From the NCBI GenBank assembly GCA_016215555.1, contig JACRJC010000055.1, positions 1 through 40,118 on the forward strand: a stretch of DNA of 40,118 bases, written 5' to 3'. Of this stretch, positions 1 through 9,848 are shown in pieces; position 1 is the first letter of the stretch; each line of letters begins with the position of its first letter. The notes beneath the pieces were generated by a model. The model saw only the letters and a program-made list of their open reading frames with translations, was not told the DNA's origin and did no database searches. This DNA comes from Rhodospirillales bacterium (GTDB lineage: Bacteria > Pseudomonadota > Alphaproteobacteria > Rhodospirillales > WMHbin7). The translations under genes and the position numbers were made by a program.

Positions 1-45
1 AAAGACATTCTTGGCAATGTCTAAGCCAATGGTGCTAATCTGCAT
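1..45 (-). CDS. IS110-family transposase, first 15 codons (runs off the window)
   Basis: Reading leftwards from the ATG at 45, the 15 codons up to the window edge give MQISTIGLDIAKNVF. This is the characteristic start of IS110/IS1111-type transposases. D9 in the GLD motif is the expected first acidic residue of the RuvC-like DEDD catalytic site. Enzymes of this family recombine DNA using a DEDD domain and a C-terminal serine, guided by an element-encoded bridge RNA. The rest of the gene lies outside the window, so intactness cannot be judged. In related genomes hfq follows trkA, so the element has probably inserted between them. Only 15 residues are visible, but the motif is distinctive. Confidence 0.72.
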   Translation of the reverse strand, partial: MQISTIGLDIAKNVF

Positions 46-161
46 GACGGACGGCCCCCTCTGTTGTGGCGTTGCGATACGACCACGTTATGGCACTTTG
101 ATGCCGTTGAGCAGGGGCCGTCCACACCATCAGGATGAGGTTGCAGGGGTCGGCGAGCATC
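1..161 (-). mobile_element. End of an IS110/IS1111-type insertion element
   Basis: The stretch contains the transposase start (1-45) and about 115 bases of non-coding DNA before the trkA stop codon. The non-coding part holds a 10-bp inverted repeat, GGACGGCCCC at 49-58 and GGGGCCGTCC at 114-123, which would form a hairpin with a 55-base loop. IS110-group elements encode their bridge RNA between the left end and the transposase; IS1111-group elements carry it at the other end. Which group this is cannot be decided from 15 residues. The exact element boundary is not visible, because these elements make no or very short target duplications. Confidence 0.5.
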
Positions 162-1538
162 TCAGAAGAACTCCAGTCGGACCGAGAACATCTTCTCGAC
201 TTTCTTGACCGCGCTGGCGGCGGCGAACAGAATCACGCGGTCTTTGGCCTGCATGACCGTTGAACCACGGGGGCTGATGACGCTGCCGCCACGGACCACG
301 GCGCCGATCAGCACGCCCGCAGGAAGCTTGATGTCCTTCAAGGGCTTGCCGACCAGGGGCGAGGTTTCCAGGGCGTCGGCCTCGATCAGTTCGCCGAAAC
401 CCTCATGCAGCGAATGAACGGCATGGATGCGGCCCTTGCGCACATGCTGCAGCACGTTGGAAACCGTGATCGCCCGCGGACTGACCACCACATCGATGCC
501 CAATGGTCCCACCAGCGGATTGTAGGACGTCTTGTTGATGAGGGCCATGGTGCGCTTGGCGCCGTAGCGCTTGGCCAGAAGCGCCGACAGGATATTGGTT
601 TCGTCGTCATTGGTGACGGCGACGACGGTTTCGGCCATCTCGACATTGGCTTCCTTCAGCATGTCGGGATCGAGGGCGTCGCCATGCAGCACCACGGCCT
701 TGTTCAGCATCTTGGCGACATATTCGGCGCGATCGCGGTCGGATTCGATCAGGCGCACCTTCATGCCGGCATGCAGTTCCTCGATCTGCTGGGCCAGGAA
801 AAGACCTATATTGCCGCCGCCCAGGATGCAGATGCGCCTGGCTTCCTGTTCCTCGTGGCCGAAGGCGACCATGCCGCGTTCGACATGCTGCTTGTCGATG
901 ACGAAATAGACCTCGTCGCCGGGCAGCATCTGGTCCTCGGGCGTCGGCACCATGGCCTTGTCCTGGCGCACGATGCCGACGATGACGAGGTTGAGATCGG
1001 GAAACAGCTTGGTCAGTTGGCGCAAGGGCGTATTGACCAGGGGCGTGTTCTCCGTGCAGCGCACGCCGATCAGACGCACCTTGTCGCCGGCCAGCGGGAT
1101 GACGTCCATGGCGCCCGGCACCTGCAGGCGGCGGATGACGGCCCTGGCCACTTCGATCTCGGGCGAGATGATGACGTCGATGGGCAGATGATCCCGCGAG
1201 AACAGGTTGGACCACATCGGATGCAGATAGCCCTGATGGCGCACGCGGGCGATCTTCAAGGGCACGTTGAACAATGAATGCGCCACCTGGCAGGCGATCA
1301 TGTTGACTTCATCGGCGGCGGTGACGGCGATGATCATCTCGGCGTCGCCGGCCCCGGCCTGATCCAGGATGTCGGGATGCGAGGCGTGACCGAGAATGGC
1401 CTGGACGTCCAGCGAGTCGGAAATCTTGCGCACCAGATCGGCCCGCTGGTCGATGACCGTGATCTCGTTGCCTTCGGTGGCCAAATAGCGGGCGATGTTG
1501 AATCCGACCTGTCCGGCGCCGCAGATGATGACTTTCAT
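162..1538 (-). CDS. trkA: Trk potassium uptake regulatory protein TrkA
   Basis: Peripheral NAD(H)-binding subunit that gates the TrkH/TrkG potassium channel at the inner membrane. The 458-residue length is normal for the family. It contains two tandem RCK units: a Rossmann fold at the N-terminus (GAGQVG motif, residues 7-12) with a TrkA-C domain at about 145-225, then a second Rossmann fold (GGGNIG near 240) with a second TrkA-C domain at about 370-455. It is the last gene of the ntrBC-ntrYX cluster and starts 12 bp after ntrX, so it is probably co-transcribed, a conserved alphaproteobacterial arrangement. Downstream, where hfq would be expected, lies an IS110-type element. Confidence 0.95.
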   Translation of the reverse strand: MKVIICGAGQVGFNIARYLATEGNEITVIDQRADLVRKISDSLDVQAILGHASHPDILDQAGAGDAEMIIAVTAADEVNMIACQVAHSLFNVPLKIARVRHQGYLHPMWSNLFSRDHLPIDVIISPEIEVARAVIRRLQVPGAMDVIPLAGDKVRLIGVRCTENTPLVNTPLRQLTKLFPDLNLVIVGIVRQDKAMVPTPEDQMLPGDEVYFVIDKQHVERGMVAFGHEEQEARRICILGGGNIGLFLAQQIEELHAGMKVRLIESDRDRAEYVAKMLNKAVVLHGDALDPDMLKEANVEMAETVVAVTNDDETNILSALLAKRYGAKRTMALINKTSYNPLVGPLGIDVVVSPRAITVSNVLQHVRKGRIHAVHSLHEGFGELIEADALETSPLVGKPLKDIKLPAGVLIGAVVRGGSVISPRGSTVMQAKDRVILFAAASAVKKVEKMFSVRLEFF

Positions 1539-1550
1539 CGGAACATACCC

Positions 1551-2939
1551 TTATTGATCGTCGCTCGAGCCGATGCCCAAGGATTTGAGCTTGCGGTGCA
1601 GCGCCGAGCGCTCCATGCCGACGAAGGCCGAGGTGCGCGAGATATTGCCGTTGAAGCGCGAAACCTGAGTGGCCAGATATTCGCGTTCGAACAATTCCCT
1701 GGCTTCGCGCAGCGGCAGGCTCATCAACTCGCTCGACTTGTCCCATTTCAAGACGGCCGGCGTCGCTGACGACAATTCGGGCGGCAGCATCGGGGCGCTG
1801 ACGGGTTCCCTGGCGTCGCCCGTGGCCATGATCAGCAGCCATTCCATGATGTTGCGCAACTGCCTGGCATTGCCGGGCCAGTCGTAATTCTTCAAGACCA
1901 CCTGGGCGTCCTCGCCCAGAAGGCGGCTGACAATACCGGCGGAACGGGCCGCGCGATCCATGAAATGCTGGGCGATCTGCGGAATGTCTTCGCGGCAATC
2001 CTTCAGGCTGGGCACCTTCACCGGCACCACATTGAGGCGATAGAACAGATCCTCGCGGAAACGTCCGGCGGTGATGGCTTCCTGCAGATCGCGGTTGGTT
2101 GAAGCGATGACGCGCACATCGACCTCGACCCTGGTGCCGCCGCCCACGCGCTCGAACATCTGGTCTTGCAGCACGCGCACGATCTTGCCTTGGGTTTCCA
2201 TCGGCATGTCGGCCACTTCGTCCAGCATCAAGGTACCGGTATGGGCCTGTTCCAACAGGCCGATCTTGCGACCGACACCCTCGGCCGCCCCTTGCTCGAC
2301 GCCGAACAGTTCGACTTCCATGCGTTCCGGATTCAGGGCCGCGCAGTTCAGGACCACGAAAGGGCCGAGGGCGCGTTTCGATTTGGCGTGCAGCAGCCGG
2401 GCCACCACTTCCTTGCCGGCGCCTGGCGGACCGGAAATCAGAACCCGCGAACCCGTGGGCGCCACCTTCTCGATCGATTGGCGCAACTGGTTCATGGCCG
2501 TGGTGCCGCCGACCAGTTCCTCGATGCCGCCGGAACGGTTCTTGAGGTCGAACAATTCGCGCTTGAGGCGGGCGGATTCGATGGCGCGCTCGACGATCAG
2601 CAGCATGCGGTCGGATTGGAAGGGCTTCTCGATGAAGTCGTAAGCCCCTTCCTTGATGGCTCCGACCGCGGTTTCGATGGTGCCGTGGCCGCTCATCATC
2701 ACCACCGGCACGTCCGGATGGTCGCGCTTGATGAGCGAGAGAATCCCAAGCCCGTCAAGCTTGCTGCCCATCAGCCAGATGTCTTGCAGCACCAGGCTGG
2801 GACGCCTAGCGGCGATGGCGGCAAGCGCGGCCTCGTCCGTCCCCGCCTCGCGGCAGGAATAGCCTTCGTCTTCAAGAATGCCGACGACCAGAGACCGGAT
2901 GTCGGCCTCGTCATCGACGATCAGAATGTCATGCGCCAT
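1551..2939 (-). CDS. ntrX: Nitrogen regulation response regulator NtrX
   Basis: Response regulator partner of NtrY. The receiver domain (about 1-120) has the acidic pocket D9/D10 and phospho-acceptor D53 in LQDIWL. A AAA+ domain follows with Walker A GPPGAGKE, and a C-terminal Fis-like helix-turn-helix reads FVGMERSALHRKLKSLGI. The loop that normally carries GAFTGA, the sigma-54 contact, instead reads GVEQGAAEG, so this protein is unlikely to activate sigma-54 promoters. That loss is characteristic of alphaproteobacterial NtrX. The start overlaps the end of ntrY by 11 bp, indicating translational coupling. At 462 residues it is full length. Confidence 0.94.
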   Translation of the reverse strand: MAHDILIVDDEADIRSLVVGILEDEGYSCREAGTDEAALAAIAARRPSLVLQDIWLMGSKLDGLGILSLIKRDHPDVPVVMMSGHGTIETAVGAIKEGAYDFIEKPFQSDRMLLIVERAIESARLKRELFDLKNRSGGIEELVGGTTAMNQLRQSIEKVAPTGSRVLISGPPGAGKEVVARLLHAKSKRALGPFVVLNCAALNPERMEVELFGVEQGAAEGVGRKIGLLEQAHTGTLMLDEVADMPMETQGKIVRVLQDQMFERVGGGTRVEVDVRVIASTNRDLQEAITAGRFREDLFYRLNVVPVKVPSLKDCREDIPQIAQHFMDRAARSAGIVSRLLGEDAQVVLKNYDWPGNARQLRNIMEWLLIMATGDAREPVSAPMLPPELSSATPAVLKWDKSSELMSLPLREARELFEREYLATQVSRFNGNISRTSAFVGMERSALHRKLKSLGIGSSDDQ

Positions 2940-5169
2940 CGCGTTCGTTCACCGCCGTTGCGCCCATGTCCCGCCTTGGAAAGAGCAGGATGGCGATCGC
3001 CCCCTGGCCATTTGCGTCTTCCAGTCTCAATTCGCCCCCATGGTCTTCCATGATTTTCTTGACGATGGCAAGCCCCAAGCCCGTGCCCTTGACCCTTGTG
3101 GTGACATAAGGTTCGGTCAGGCGGTGGCGTTCTTCCTTGGGCAGACCCTTGCCATTGTCCTCGATTCGGATGGAAATCCCGCCATTTCCGGCCAAACGGC
3201 TGACCTCGACGGCGATACGACCGGGGGGCAGCCCCTCGCCTTCGCGGGCTTCGATGGATTCGGCGGCGTTCTTCAGTAAATTCATCAGCGCCCGGCTGAC
3301 CTGGCGGCCATCGCAGGGGAAAGGGCAGCGGGTGGTCTCGCCCTCGGGCATTCTCAGGTCGAAGGCGATGGCGCCATGGGCCTGGCGCTGCAGGAAGACG
3401 CCCTGGCCGATGATCTCGGCCAGATTTTCCTCGCGGACCACCGGAGCCGGCATACGCGCGAAATCCGAGAATTCATCGACCATGCGTCCGATGTCGCCGA
3501 CCTGACGGACGATAGTTTCCACGCAGGTTGAAAAGATTTCCGGCTCGCTTTGGATTTCCTTGAGATATTTGCGTTTCAGCCGCTCGGCCGACAATTGGAT
3601 GGGGGTCAGCGGATTCTTGATTTCGTGGGCGATGCGCCTGGCGACGTCGGCCCAGGCGGCCTTGCGCTGGGCCGACAGCAGTTCGGTGATGTCGTCGAAG
3701 GTGACGACGAAGCCTTCGATCTTGTCATCCAGCCGTTCGACCGCCACCCGGACCAGCAAGGTTCTGAAACCGCCGTTGTTTTCCAGGCGGATTTCGCTTT
3801 GGGTAATGCGTTCGGGCCGGCGCTGGCTTTGGCTCAGCAGATCGGCCATTTCGGGCACGACCTCGGCCAGGCTTCGGCCCACCGACTGATCGAGATCATG
3901 GCCCAGAAGCTCGCTGGCCGGACGGTTGGGCAGATTGATGTTGCCAAGGGAATCTAGGCCGATGACGCCCGCCGAAACGCCGGCCAAAACGGTTTCGGTA
4001 AACCGTCTGCGCTCGTCCAGGGCCTGATTGGCGGCCACCAGTTCGCGCCGCTGGCTGCCCAATTGGCTGGTCATGCGGTTGAAGGCGCGGGCCAGCGTGC
4101 CCAATTCGTTCCCGGCCAGACTTTCATCGACCTTGGCCTCCAGATTGCCTTCGCGCACGCTGTCGGCGGCCTCGATCAAGGCGGCGATGGGCCGCACCAG
4201 TTGGTTGGCCAGCGCCAGTCCGACCCAGATCGCGGCCAGGAACAACAGCAGCGTGACGACGGCGAAGATGGCCGAGAAACTGATTTCGATCCCTGATCGC
4301 CGTCCCTCGGCTTTTTCGTATTCTTCCGCCGCCTCGTTGGTGCGCTGCATATGGCCGATGACTTTGGGATCGACGAAGCGCCCGATATACAAGAAGCCGT
4401 CGGGAATGCCCGACAGCGCCACCATGGCCCGGACCCGGTCTTCGGATTCGCTGGTCAGCATCACCACTTCGCCGCGCCTGGCGCGCTCGATGGCGGCCAG
4501 AGGGAGCTGGCTGAACTGCATTGAGAAGGAAAAGCCGCTGCGGGCGATCAGACGGCCATTGCCCTGGAAAATCACCAGTTCCGAGAATCCCTTCTGCGCC
4601 GTTTGGACGCGCAGGATCTGGGCCAGCAATTCAGGATTGATGGATAGACGCGGCCCCTCATTGTTGATGATCTCGGCCAGGGTGACGACGTCGCTGGTCA
4701 GCAGGGCCTGATGTTCCTTCAGATAGGCGCCGGCGACGGCGCGCGATTCCATGATCGCCGTCTTGACCCTGGGATTGAACCAGCTTTCCAGGGCGATGTT
4801 GAAATAAAGTACCGAAAAGACGGCCATCAGGGCCGCCGGCACCAGGGCCACCATGCCGAACAGCATGACCAGGCGGAAATGCAGCCGCGAGCCGGCGCCG
4901 CCGCGCCGTCCCTCGCCCCAGACCTGAATCAGGCGGCGCGTGACCACGATGGCCAGCGCCAGCACCAGCACCAGATCGAGGGCCAGGAAACTGGCGACGG
5001 TCAAGGGATCGGGAGTCAGCGAGGCGGCGCCGTTCAGCACAGCGAAGGTGGCGGCGCTGGAAGCCAGGGCGGCGACCGTCAGCGCGATGGCCATCTTGCG
5101 GCCCAGATCGACGCGCCTAGCCCACAGGCGCAGTGCGATCCATGTCGGGTGCCTAGAGATTTTCGGCAT
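2929..5169 (-). CDS. ntrY: Nitrogen regulation sensor histidine kinase NtrY
   Basis: Membrane-bound histidine kinase that phosphorylates NtrX. At 746 residues it has the usual NtrY layout: N-terminal transmembrane segments at about 28-48, 60-80 and 100-123, an extracytoplasmic sensor region to about 295, a further transmembrane helix at 297-320, a HAMP linker to about 375, a PAS domain at about 390-500, and the HisKA box with phospho-acceptor H515 in RRIAHEIKNPLTP. A HATPase domain follows, with G boxes EDNGKGLP and GTGLGLAIVKK. ntrX overlaps its 3' end. The gap to ntrC upstream carries two palindromic repeats, so ntrYX may have its own promoter there. Confidence 0.95.
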   Translation of the reverse strand: MPKISRHPTWIALRLWARRVDLGRKMAIALTVAALASSAATFAVLNGAASLTPDPLTVASFLALDLVLVLALAIVVTRRLIQVWGEGRRGGAGSRLHFRLVMLFGMVALVPAALMAVFSVLYFNIALESWFNPRVKTAIMESRAVAGAYLKEHQALLTSDVVTLAEIINNEGPRLSINPELLAQILRVQTAQKGFSELVIFQGNGRLIARSGFSFSMQFSQLPLAAIERARRGEVVMLTSESEDRVRAMVALSGIPDGFLYIGRFVDPKVIGHMQRTNEAAEEYEKAEGRRSGIEISFSAIFAVVTLLLFLAAIWVGLALANQLVRPIAALIEAADSVREGNLEAKVDESLAGNELGTLARAFNRMTSQLGSQRRELVAANQALDERRRFTETVLAGVSAGVIGLDSLGNINLPNRPASELLGHDLDQSVGRSLAEVVPEMADLLSQSQRRPERITQSEIRLENNGGFRTLLVRVAVERLDDKIEGFVVTFDDITELLSAQRKAAWADVARRIAHEIKNPLTPIQLSAERLKRKYLKEIQSEPEIFSTCVETIVRQVGDIGRMVDEFSDFARMPAPVVREENLAEIIGQGVFLQRQAHGAIAFDLRMPEGETTRCPFPCDGRQVSRALMNLLKNAAESIEAREGEGLPPGRIAVEVSRLAGNGGISIRIEDNGKGLPKEERHRLTEPYVTTRVKGTGLGLAIVKKIMEDHGGELRLEDANGQGAIAILLFPRRDMGATAVNERDGA

Positions 5170-5188
5170 TATGATGCAGTCCCTGGCA

Positions 5189-5280
5189 CACCCTTCGAGA
5201 CGGCCGCAAAAGCGGCCTCCTCAGGGTGAGGACTGATATGTGGCCTCATCCTGAGGAGCGAAGCGTCTCGAAGGATGAGG
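5189..5280. repeat. Palindromic repeat pair between ntrC and ntrY
   Basis: Two copies of the window-wide interrupted palindrome in opposite orientation. The first (5189-5228) has outer stem CACCCT/AGGGTG and centre GGCCGC-AAAA-GCGGCC. The second (5244-5280) has outer stem CCTCATCCT/AGGATGAGG and the short centre GCGAAGC. The pair lies in the 159-bp gap between ntrC and ntrY. It may act on transcript processing or termination inside the ntr cluster, but the sequence alone does not show this. Confidence 0.9.
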
Positions 5281-5328
5281 GCAGCGTCAATGACGGGCAT
5301 CTGCGGTCTTGTCAGTTGGATCAGGCCG

Positions 5329-6774
5329 CTATTTTAGCCCACGTAAGACCTGAATGTCCAACTCGCGAATTTTCTTGCGCAAGGTGTTGCGGTTCAAGCC
5401 CAGAAGCTGGGCCGCCTTGATCTGATTGCCCCTTGTCGCTTCCAGCGTTATGCCGATCAGGGGCCGCTCGACCTCCTGCAGGATGCGGTCATAGATGCCG
5501 GTCGGCGGCAAGGCGTCGCCATGGGCCGTGAAATAATCGCGAAGATGCCGGTCCACGGTCTCGGACAGGCTTTCGCGGCTTTCGCTGGGAACTTGCTTCA
5601 TGGCCTGGCTGGTGTCGGCCAGTTCGGCCTCGATGACGTCGAGCCCGATGACCTCTTGCGAATAGAGGGCGGCCAGACGGCGCATGAGATTTTCCAGCTC
5701 GCGCACATTGCCGGCCCAGCGGTGGCGCTTCAGTCGCTCCAGGGCGTCGGGGGAAATGGTTTTGGGGGCCAGACCTTCCGAGGCCGCCTGACCCAGGAAA
5801 TGGCGGGCCAGTTCGGGAATGTCCTCGGTTCGCTCGCGCAGCGGCGGCAGGCGTATGGGCACCACATTCAGACGGTAGAACAGATCTTCGCGGAACAGGC
5901 CCTGGCGGATCAGTTGGGTCAGGTCGCGGTGGGTGGCGGCGATGATGCGCACATTGGCGCGGATGGGCACGCGCCCGCCGACCGACGTATATTCGCCCTC
6001 CTGCAGGACGCGCAGCAGGCGGGTCTGAGCCTCGGGCGGCATGTCGCCGATCTCGTCCAGGAACAGGCTGCCGCCCTCGGCCTGCTCGAAACGCCCGACC
6101 AGACGGCTGGTAGCGCCGGTAAACGAGCCCTTTTCGTGGCCGAACAGCTCGCTTTCGATCAATTCGCGCGGAATGGCGGCCATGTTGATGGCGACGAAGG
6201 GGCCGTTGCGGCGCTTGCCGTAATCGTGCAGGGCGCGGGCCACCAGTTCCTTGCCGGTGCCGGACTCGCCGGCGATCATCACAGTCAGATCGGTCGTCAT
6301 CAGGCGGGCCAGGACGCGGTAGATTTCCTGCATGGCCGCCGAGCGGCCGATCAGGGGCAGGCTTTCCTCGCCATCGGACTGGGGGACGAAGCTGGGATCG
6401 GCCTTGGGCGCGGCTAGGGCGCGGCCGACGACGCTGACCACTTCCTTGAGATCGAAGGGTTTGGGCAGATATTCGAAAGCGCCCCGCTGCGCGGCCTTGA
6501 CGGCGGTCAGCAGCGTGCTTTGGGCGCTCATGGCGACGATGCGCAGATCGGGGCGGATCTTCTTGATGCGCGGAATCAGGTCCAGTCCGTTCTCGTCGGG
6601 CATCACCACGTCGGTAATCACCAGATCGCCCTCGCCATCGGCCACCCAGCGCCACAGCGTGGCGGCGTTGCCGGTGGTGCGCACTTCGTAGCCGGCCCGG
6701 TTCAAGGCCTGGGTCAGAACCGTGCGGATGCTCCGATCATCGTCGGCGATCAGGATGGTGGCGGGCAGGCTCAT
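5329..6774 (-). CDS. ntrC: Nitrogen regulation response regulator NtrC (NRI)
   Basis: Sigma-54-dependent activator of nitrogen-assimilation promoters. The receiver domain has D11/D12 and phospho-acceptor D55 in ITDVVMPD. The AAA+ domain has Walker A GESGTGKE (169-176) and an intact sigma-54 contact loop GSFTGA (216-221), followed by FLDEIGDMP. The C-terminal Fis-type helix-turn-helix reads [21 protein letters not shown]. The length of 481 residues is normal. The start codon overlaps the ntrB stop (ATGA), so the two partners are translationally coupled. The intact loop contrasts with NtrX in the same operon. Confidence 0.97.
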   Translation of the reverse strand: MSLPATILIADDDRSIRTVLTQALNRAGYEVRTTGNAATLWRWVADGEGDLVITDVVMPDENGLDLIPRIKKIRPDLRIVAMSAQSTLLTAVKAAQRGAFEYLPKPFDLKEVVSVVGRALAAPKADPSFVPQSDGEESLPLIGRSAAMQEIYRVLARLMTTDLTVMIAGESGTGKELVARALHDYGKRRNGPFVAINMAAIPRELIESELFGHEKGSFTGATSRLVGRFEQAEGGSLFLDEIGDMPPEAQTRLLRVLQEGEYTSVGGRVPIRANVRIIAATHRDLTQLIRQGLFREDLFYRLNVVPIRLPPLRERTEDIPELARHFLGQAASEGLAPKTISPDALERLKRHRWAGNVRELENLMRRLAALYSQEVIGLDVIEAELADTSQAMKQVPSESRESLSETVDRHLRDYFTAHGDALPPTGIYDRILQEVERPLIGITLEATRGNQIKAAQLLGLNRNTLRKKIRELDIQVLRGLK

Positions 6775-7898
6775 CGGCTGTCAGCTCCGGATTCAGTCGA
6801 AACCATGGGTAGATAGACGCGGAACACGGTGCGTTTGGGCTGGCTGTCGAATTCGACGATGCCGCCATGGTCGTCGATGATCTTGGCGACCATGGCCAGG
6901 CCCAATCCGCTGCCCTTGGGCTTGGTGGTGACGAAGGGGTCGAAGAGATGCGGCCCCAGATCCTCGGGGATGCCGGCGCCATTGTCTTGGACCGACACCA
7001 CCAGCGGCAGATGGACCCGGCTGTCGCTGCCCGGCACCGCCAGGCGCACGCCGTGCTGATAGGCGGTCGAGAGCACCACTTCGCCGCCCTCGTCCGGGCA
7101 GGCCTCGGCGGCGTTCTTGACCAGATTCAAGAAGACCTGGATCAACTGGTCGCGGTTGCCCAGCACCCGGGGCAGCGAGGGATCATAGGCCTCGATGAAA
7201 CGGACATTGCGGCCGAAACCGTTTTCGGCCAGGCGGCGCACATGTTCCAGCACGCCGTGGATATTGACCGGTTCGCGTTCCAGCGGGCGCTTGTCCGAGA
7301 AGACTTCCATACGATCGACCAGCGCGCAGATACGGTCGGTCTCGTCGCAGATCAGGCGGGTCAGGACGCGGTCGTCCTCGACGGCGTTCTGTTCCAGCAA
7401 TTGCGCGGCGCCCCGGATCCCCGACAGCGGATTCTTGACCTCATGGGCCAGGATCGCCGACATGGCGGTAACCGAGCGGGCGGCGTTGCGATGGATCATC
7501 TGACGGCCGATCTTCATGGCGATCGAATGTTCGTGCAGGGTGATGGCGATCGAGCCCGGCTCTTCGGCCACGGGAGTGACCTGGATGGTGGCTGTGCGCG
7601 GCCCGGTCCGCAGCGTGTCGAGATTGACGCCATATTCCGAAACCGGGCAGTCATTGGTCCTGGCCTGATGGATCAGCGAGAACAGGGCGCTGTCCTCGGG
7701 GATCAGTTCGGTCAGGGGCAAACCTCTTAGATGGCCCAGGGAGGATTCAAACAATTGCTCGGCGGCGGCGTTCAAATGGCGGATGGCGCCTTGCTCGTCG
7801 ATGACGATGATGGCCAGACTCAGCGCGTTCAGCACGGCGCCGGCATCCAGCGGCGGCTGCTTTGCAAGGTCGCGTTTGCGGGCGAGCGAGATTTTCAT
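6771..7898 (-). CDS. ntrB: Nitrogen regulation sensor histidine kinase NtrB (NRII)
   Basis: Cytoplasmic bifunctional kinase/phosphatase that sets the phosphorylation state of NtrC in response to PII proteins. It has no transmembrane segment. A PAS domain covers about 20-125. The HisKA box [13 protein letters not shown] has phospho-acceptor H152. The HATPase domain carries the N box, VQDNGAGIP and [11 protein letters not shown]. The 375-residue length fits NtrB. Its ATG shares one base with the dusB stop (TGATG), and ntrC overlaps its end, so dusB-ntrB-ntrC form one coupled unit, as in many alphaproteobacteria where dusB was first named nifR3. Confidence 0.96.
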   Translation of the reverse strand: MKISLARKRDLAKQPPLDAGAVLNALSLAIIVIDEQGAIRHLNAAAEQLFESSLGHLRGLPLTELIPEDSALFSLIHQARTNDCPVSEYGVNLDTLRTGPRTATIQVTPVAEEPGSIAITLHEHSIAMKIGRQMIHRNAARSVTAMSAILAHEVKNPLSGIRGAAQLLEQNAVEDDRVLTRLICDETDRICALVDRMEVFSDKRPLEREPVNIHGVLEHVRRLAENGFGRNVRFIEAYDPSLPRVLGNRDQLIQVFLNLVKNAAEACPDEGGEVVLSTAYQHGVRLAVPGSDSRVHLPLVVSVQDNGAGIPEDLGPHLFDPFVTTKPKGSGLGLAMVAKIIDDHGGIVEFDSQPKRTVFRVYLPMVSTESGADSR

Positions 7899-8881
7899 CA
7901 GGCGGCCAGCCTGTCGCAGGCCTGGGCCCAGAAACTTTGCAATTTGCCGCGCAGGGCATCGGGTTCGCTTTGGCGCATCAGCTCACCTCGAAACTGAGCC
8001 GAGCCAGGCAACCCGCTGGAATACCAAGCGATATGCTTGCGGGCCAGCGGCACGCCGGCGCGCTCGCCATAATGGTCCAGAATGTCCTCGACATGATCCA
8101 TCAACACGGCCAGACGCTGGGCCGGATCAAGCTCGGGCAGGCATTCGCCGGTCTTCAGATAATGAGCGACATGGCCCGGGAACCAGGGCCGTCCATAAGC
8201 GCCGCGACCGATCATCACGCCATCGGCTTGCGAGCGGTCCAGAATCTCGTGGGCCCGTTTCAGGGTCGTCACGTCGCCATTGGCGATGACCGGAATCCCG
8301 ACCGCCCTTTTCACCTCGCCGATGCGATCCCAGTCGGCCTGGCCGCCATAGAATTGCGCCCTCGTGCGGCCATGCACAGTGATCATGGCGACGCCGCTTT
8401 CCTGGGCGATCCTGGCCAGCCGGGGGGCATTGATGCAGCTTTCGTCCCAACCCAGGCGCATTTTGACGGTGACGGGAAGCGAAACCGCGCGGACCACGCT
8501 TTCCATGATCCGCCCGGCCAGGACTTCATCCTTCATCAGCGCCGCTCCCGCCTCGCCGCGGATGATCTTCTTGGCCGGACAGCCCATATTGATATCGATG
8601 AGGGCCGCTCCGCGCTGTTCGTTCATGCGGGCGGCATCACCCATCACATCAGCCTCACAGCCAACGATCTGAACGGCTTCCACGCCATCCTGCACCGGCG
8701 CCGACATGCGTAGCGTTTTCGAATGGGCGCGCACCATGGCCTTGCTGGCGATCATTTCCGACACGGTGAGGCCGACGCCGAAGCGTTTGGCGGCACGCCG
8801 GAACGGCGCATCGCTCACCCCGGCCATGGGGGCCAGGATGACCGGGTTATCCAGCCGAATCGATCCAATCTTTAATGTCAT
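7898..8881 (-). CDS. dusB: tRNA-dihydrouridine synthase DusB (NifR3 family)
   Basis: FMN-dependent enzyme that reduces uridines in the tRNA D-loop. The N-terminus has the family pattern [14 protein letters not shown], the catalytic cysteine is C101 in [10 protein letters not shown], and the FMN-phosphate site is near IANGDVTT. I start it at the ATG at 8881 ([10 protein letters not shown]), where family members begin; an in-frame ATG at 8920 would add 13 residues with no family counterpart. First gene of the ntr operon; its stop overlaps the ntrB start by one base. 327 residues, full length. Confidence 0.94.
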   Translation of the reverse strand: MTLKIGSIRLDNPVILAPMAGVSDAPFRRAAKRFGVGLTVSEMIASKAMVRAHSKTLRMSAPVQDGVEAVQIVGCEADVMGDAARMNEQRGAALIDINMGCPAKKIIRGEAGAALMKDEVLAGRIMESVVRAVSLPVTVKMRLGWDESCINAPRLARIAQESGVAMITVHGRTRAQFYGGQADWDRIGEVKRAVGIPVIANGDVTTLKRAHEILDRSQADGVMIGRGAYGRPWFPGHVAHYLKTGECLPELDPAQRLAVLMDHVEDILDHYGERAGVPLARKHIAWYSSGLPGSAQFRGELMRQSEPDALRGKLQSFWAQACDRLAA

Positions 8882-8966
8882 ATTGATGTCAGACTCCAGG
8901 CCTGCATGAATATTATGCAATGTGCCCGTTTGGCAAGCGCCGAATGGATTTGAGGAAGTTTAAACT

Positions 8967-9782
8967 TTAGGCAGGCCGCGCCATCAGCACGTCGGTGACG
9001 AACTTGACCCCCGGATAGGCCAGTGTCAGCAATAAATAGGCCAGCAGGATCAGACGGGTCGCCAATCGGCCGCGGGTTCCGATGCTGTGATGGGCGGCCA
9101 GAAGGGCGCCGATGACCAGAAAGGCCAGCAGCGACAGCAAGGTCTTATGGTCGAGATGCAGCCATTGGCCGCGTTCGATGACATTGAGCAGGAAACCCGA
9201 AAGCACCCCCACCCCCAGCACGGCCTCGCCCCCCAGCAGCAGCGAGAAGGTCATGTTCTCGCTTTCGGCCATGGCTGGAAGCTGGCGAGTCAGTTTGGTC
9301 GGCTGCTTCTTTTTCAGAGCCTGTTCCTGCAGGAAGGCGGCCAGGGCGGCGACGGCGGCCAAAGTGGCCAGGGCGTAGGTGCCGACCGAAACCAGGATAT
9401 GCAAAGCCAGCCAGCCCGAAGGAGCGCTGCCGATCAGCGGACGTTCGGGCGTTTGGCTCCAAATGGCGGCAATCAGGGCCAGCAGGGCCAGATAGGACAT
9501 CAGAAGCCCCAACAGTCGCCGGGCCGGAGCCGAACTCAGGCACAGGCCTAGATAGATCAGCAGTGTCGCCGAGATGCTGACCCACAGGGCCGAGGCCAGG
9601 CTGGTATGCCAACCGCCGAGAATCAGAAAGGCGCTGGAGGCGCCGGGCCCGAAGGCGGCCAGGGCCAGCGAGGCCCAGAAGGCGCCATCCGGCCTGGCGG
9701 GCCGGACCCAGCCCAGAAACAGGGCCGGCAGCAGGCAAGCCAGGGCGAACAAAGAGTCGAGCGTGGTCAGGAAATTCGGCAT
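8967..9782 (-). CDS. CcsA/HemX-like cytochrome c assembly family membrane protein
   Basis: Integral membrane protein with about eight hydrophobic segments, ending in a WLHLDHKT motif followed by two further helices with AHH and a tail rich in leucine. This matches the small cytochrome c assembly family (CcsA/HemX/YpjD), whose members bind or transport heme. No other cytochrome maturation genes are adjacent, so its specific role is open. I chose the ATG at 9782 (MPNFLTTLDSLF), just before the first membrane helix; an ATG at 9830 would add 16 polar residues and cannot be excluded. It is transcribed away from ispDF. Confidence 0.8.
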   Translation of the reverse strand: MPNFLTTLDSLFALACLLPALFLGWVRPARPDGAFWASLALAAFGPGASSAFLILGGWHTSLASALWVSISATLLIYLGLCLSSAPARRLLGLLMSYLALLALIAAIWSQTPERPLIGSAPSGWLALHILVSVGTYALATLAAVAALAAFLQEQALKKKQPTKLTRQLPAMAESENMTFSLLLGGEAVLGVGVLSGFLLNVIERGQWLHLDHKTLLSLLAFLVIGALLAAHHSIGTRGRLATRLILLAYLLLTLAYPGVKFVTDVLMARPA

Positions 9783-9848
9783 GGCCGCACTATAGCGATG
9801 CCAGCCCGCCTGGTCTATGGTAGGTCGCATTGAATTTCCATGAGAACC

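Noticed and set aside
11-208. 65-codon plus-strand frame at the window start
   Set aside because: It runs through the element end into the 3' part of trkA in antisense and has no family features.
8882-8966. Sigma-54 promoter (GGCAC...TTGC) ahead of dusB
   Set aside because: A GGGCAC and a TTGC occur close together but with far too short a spacing for a -24/-12 promoter.
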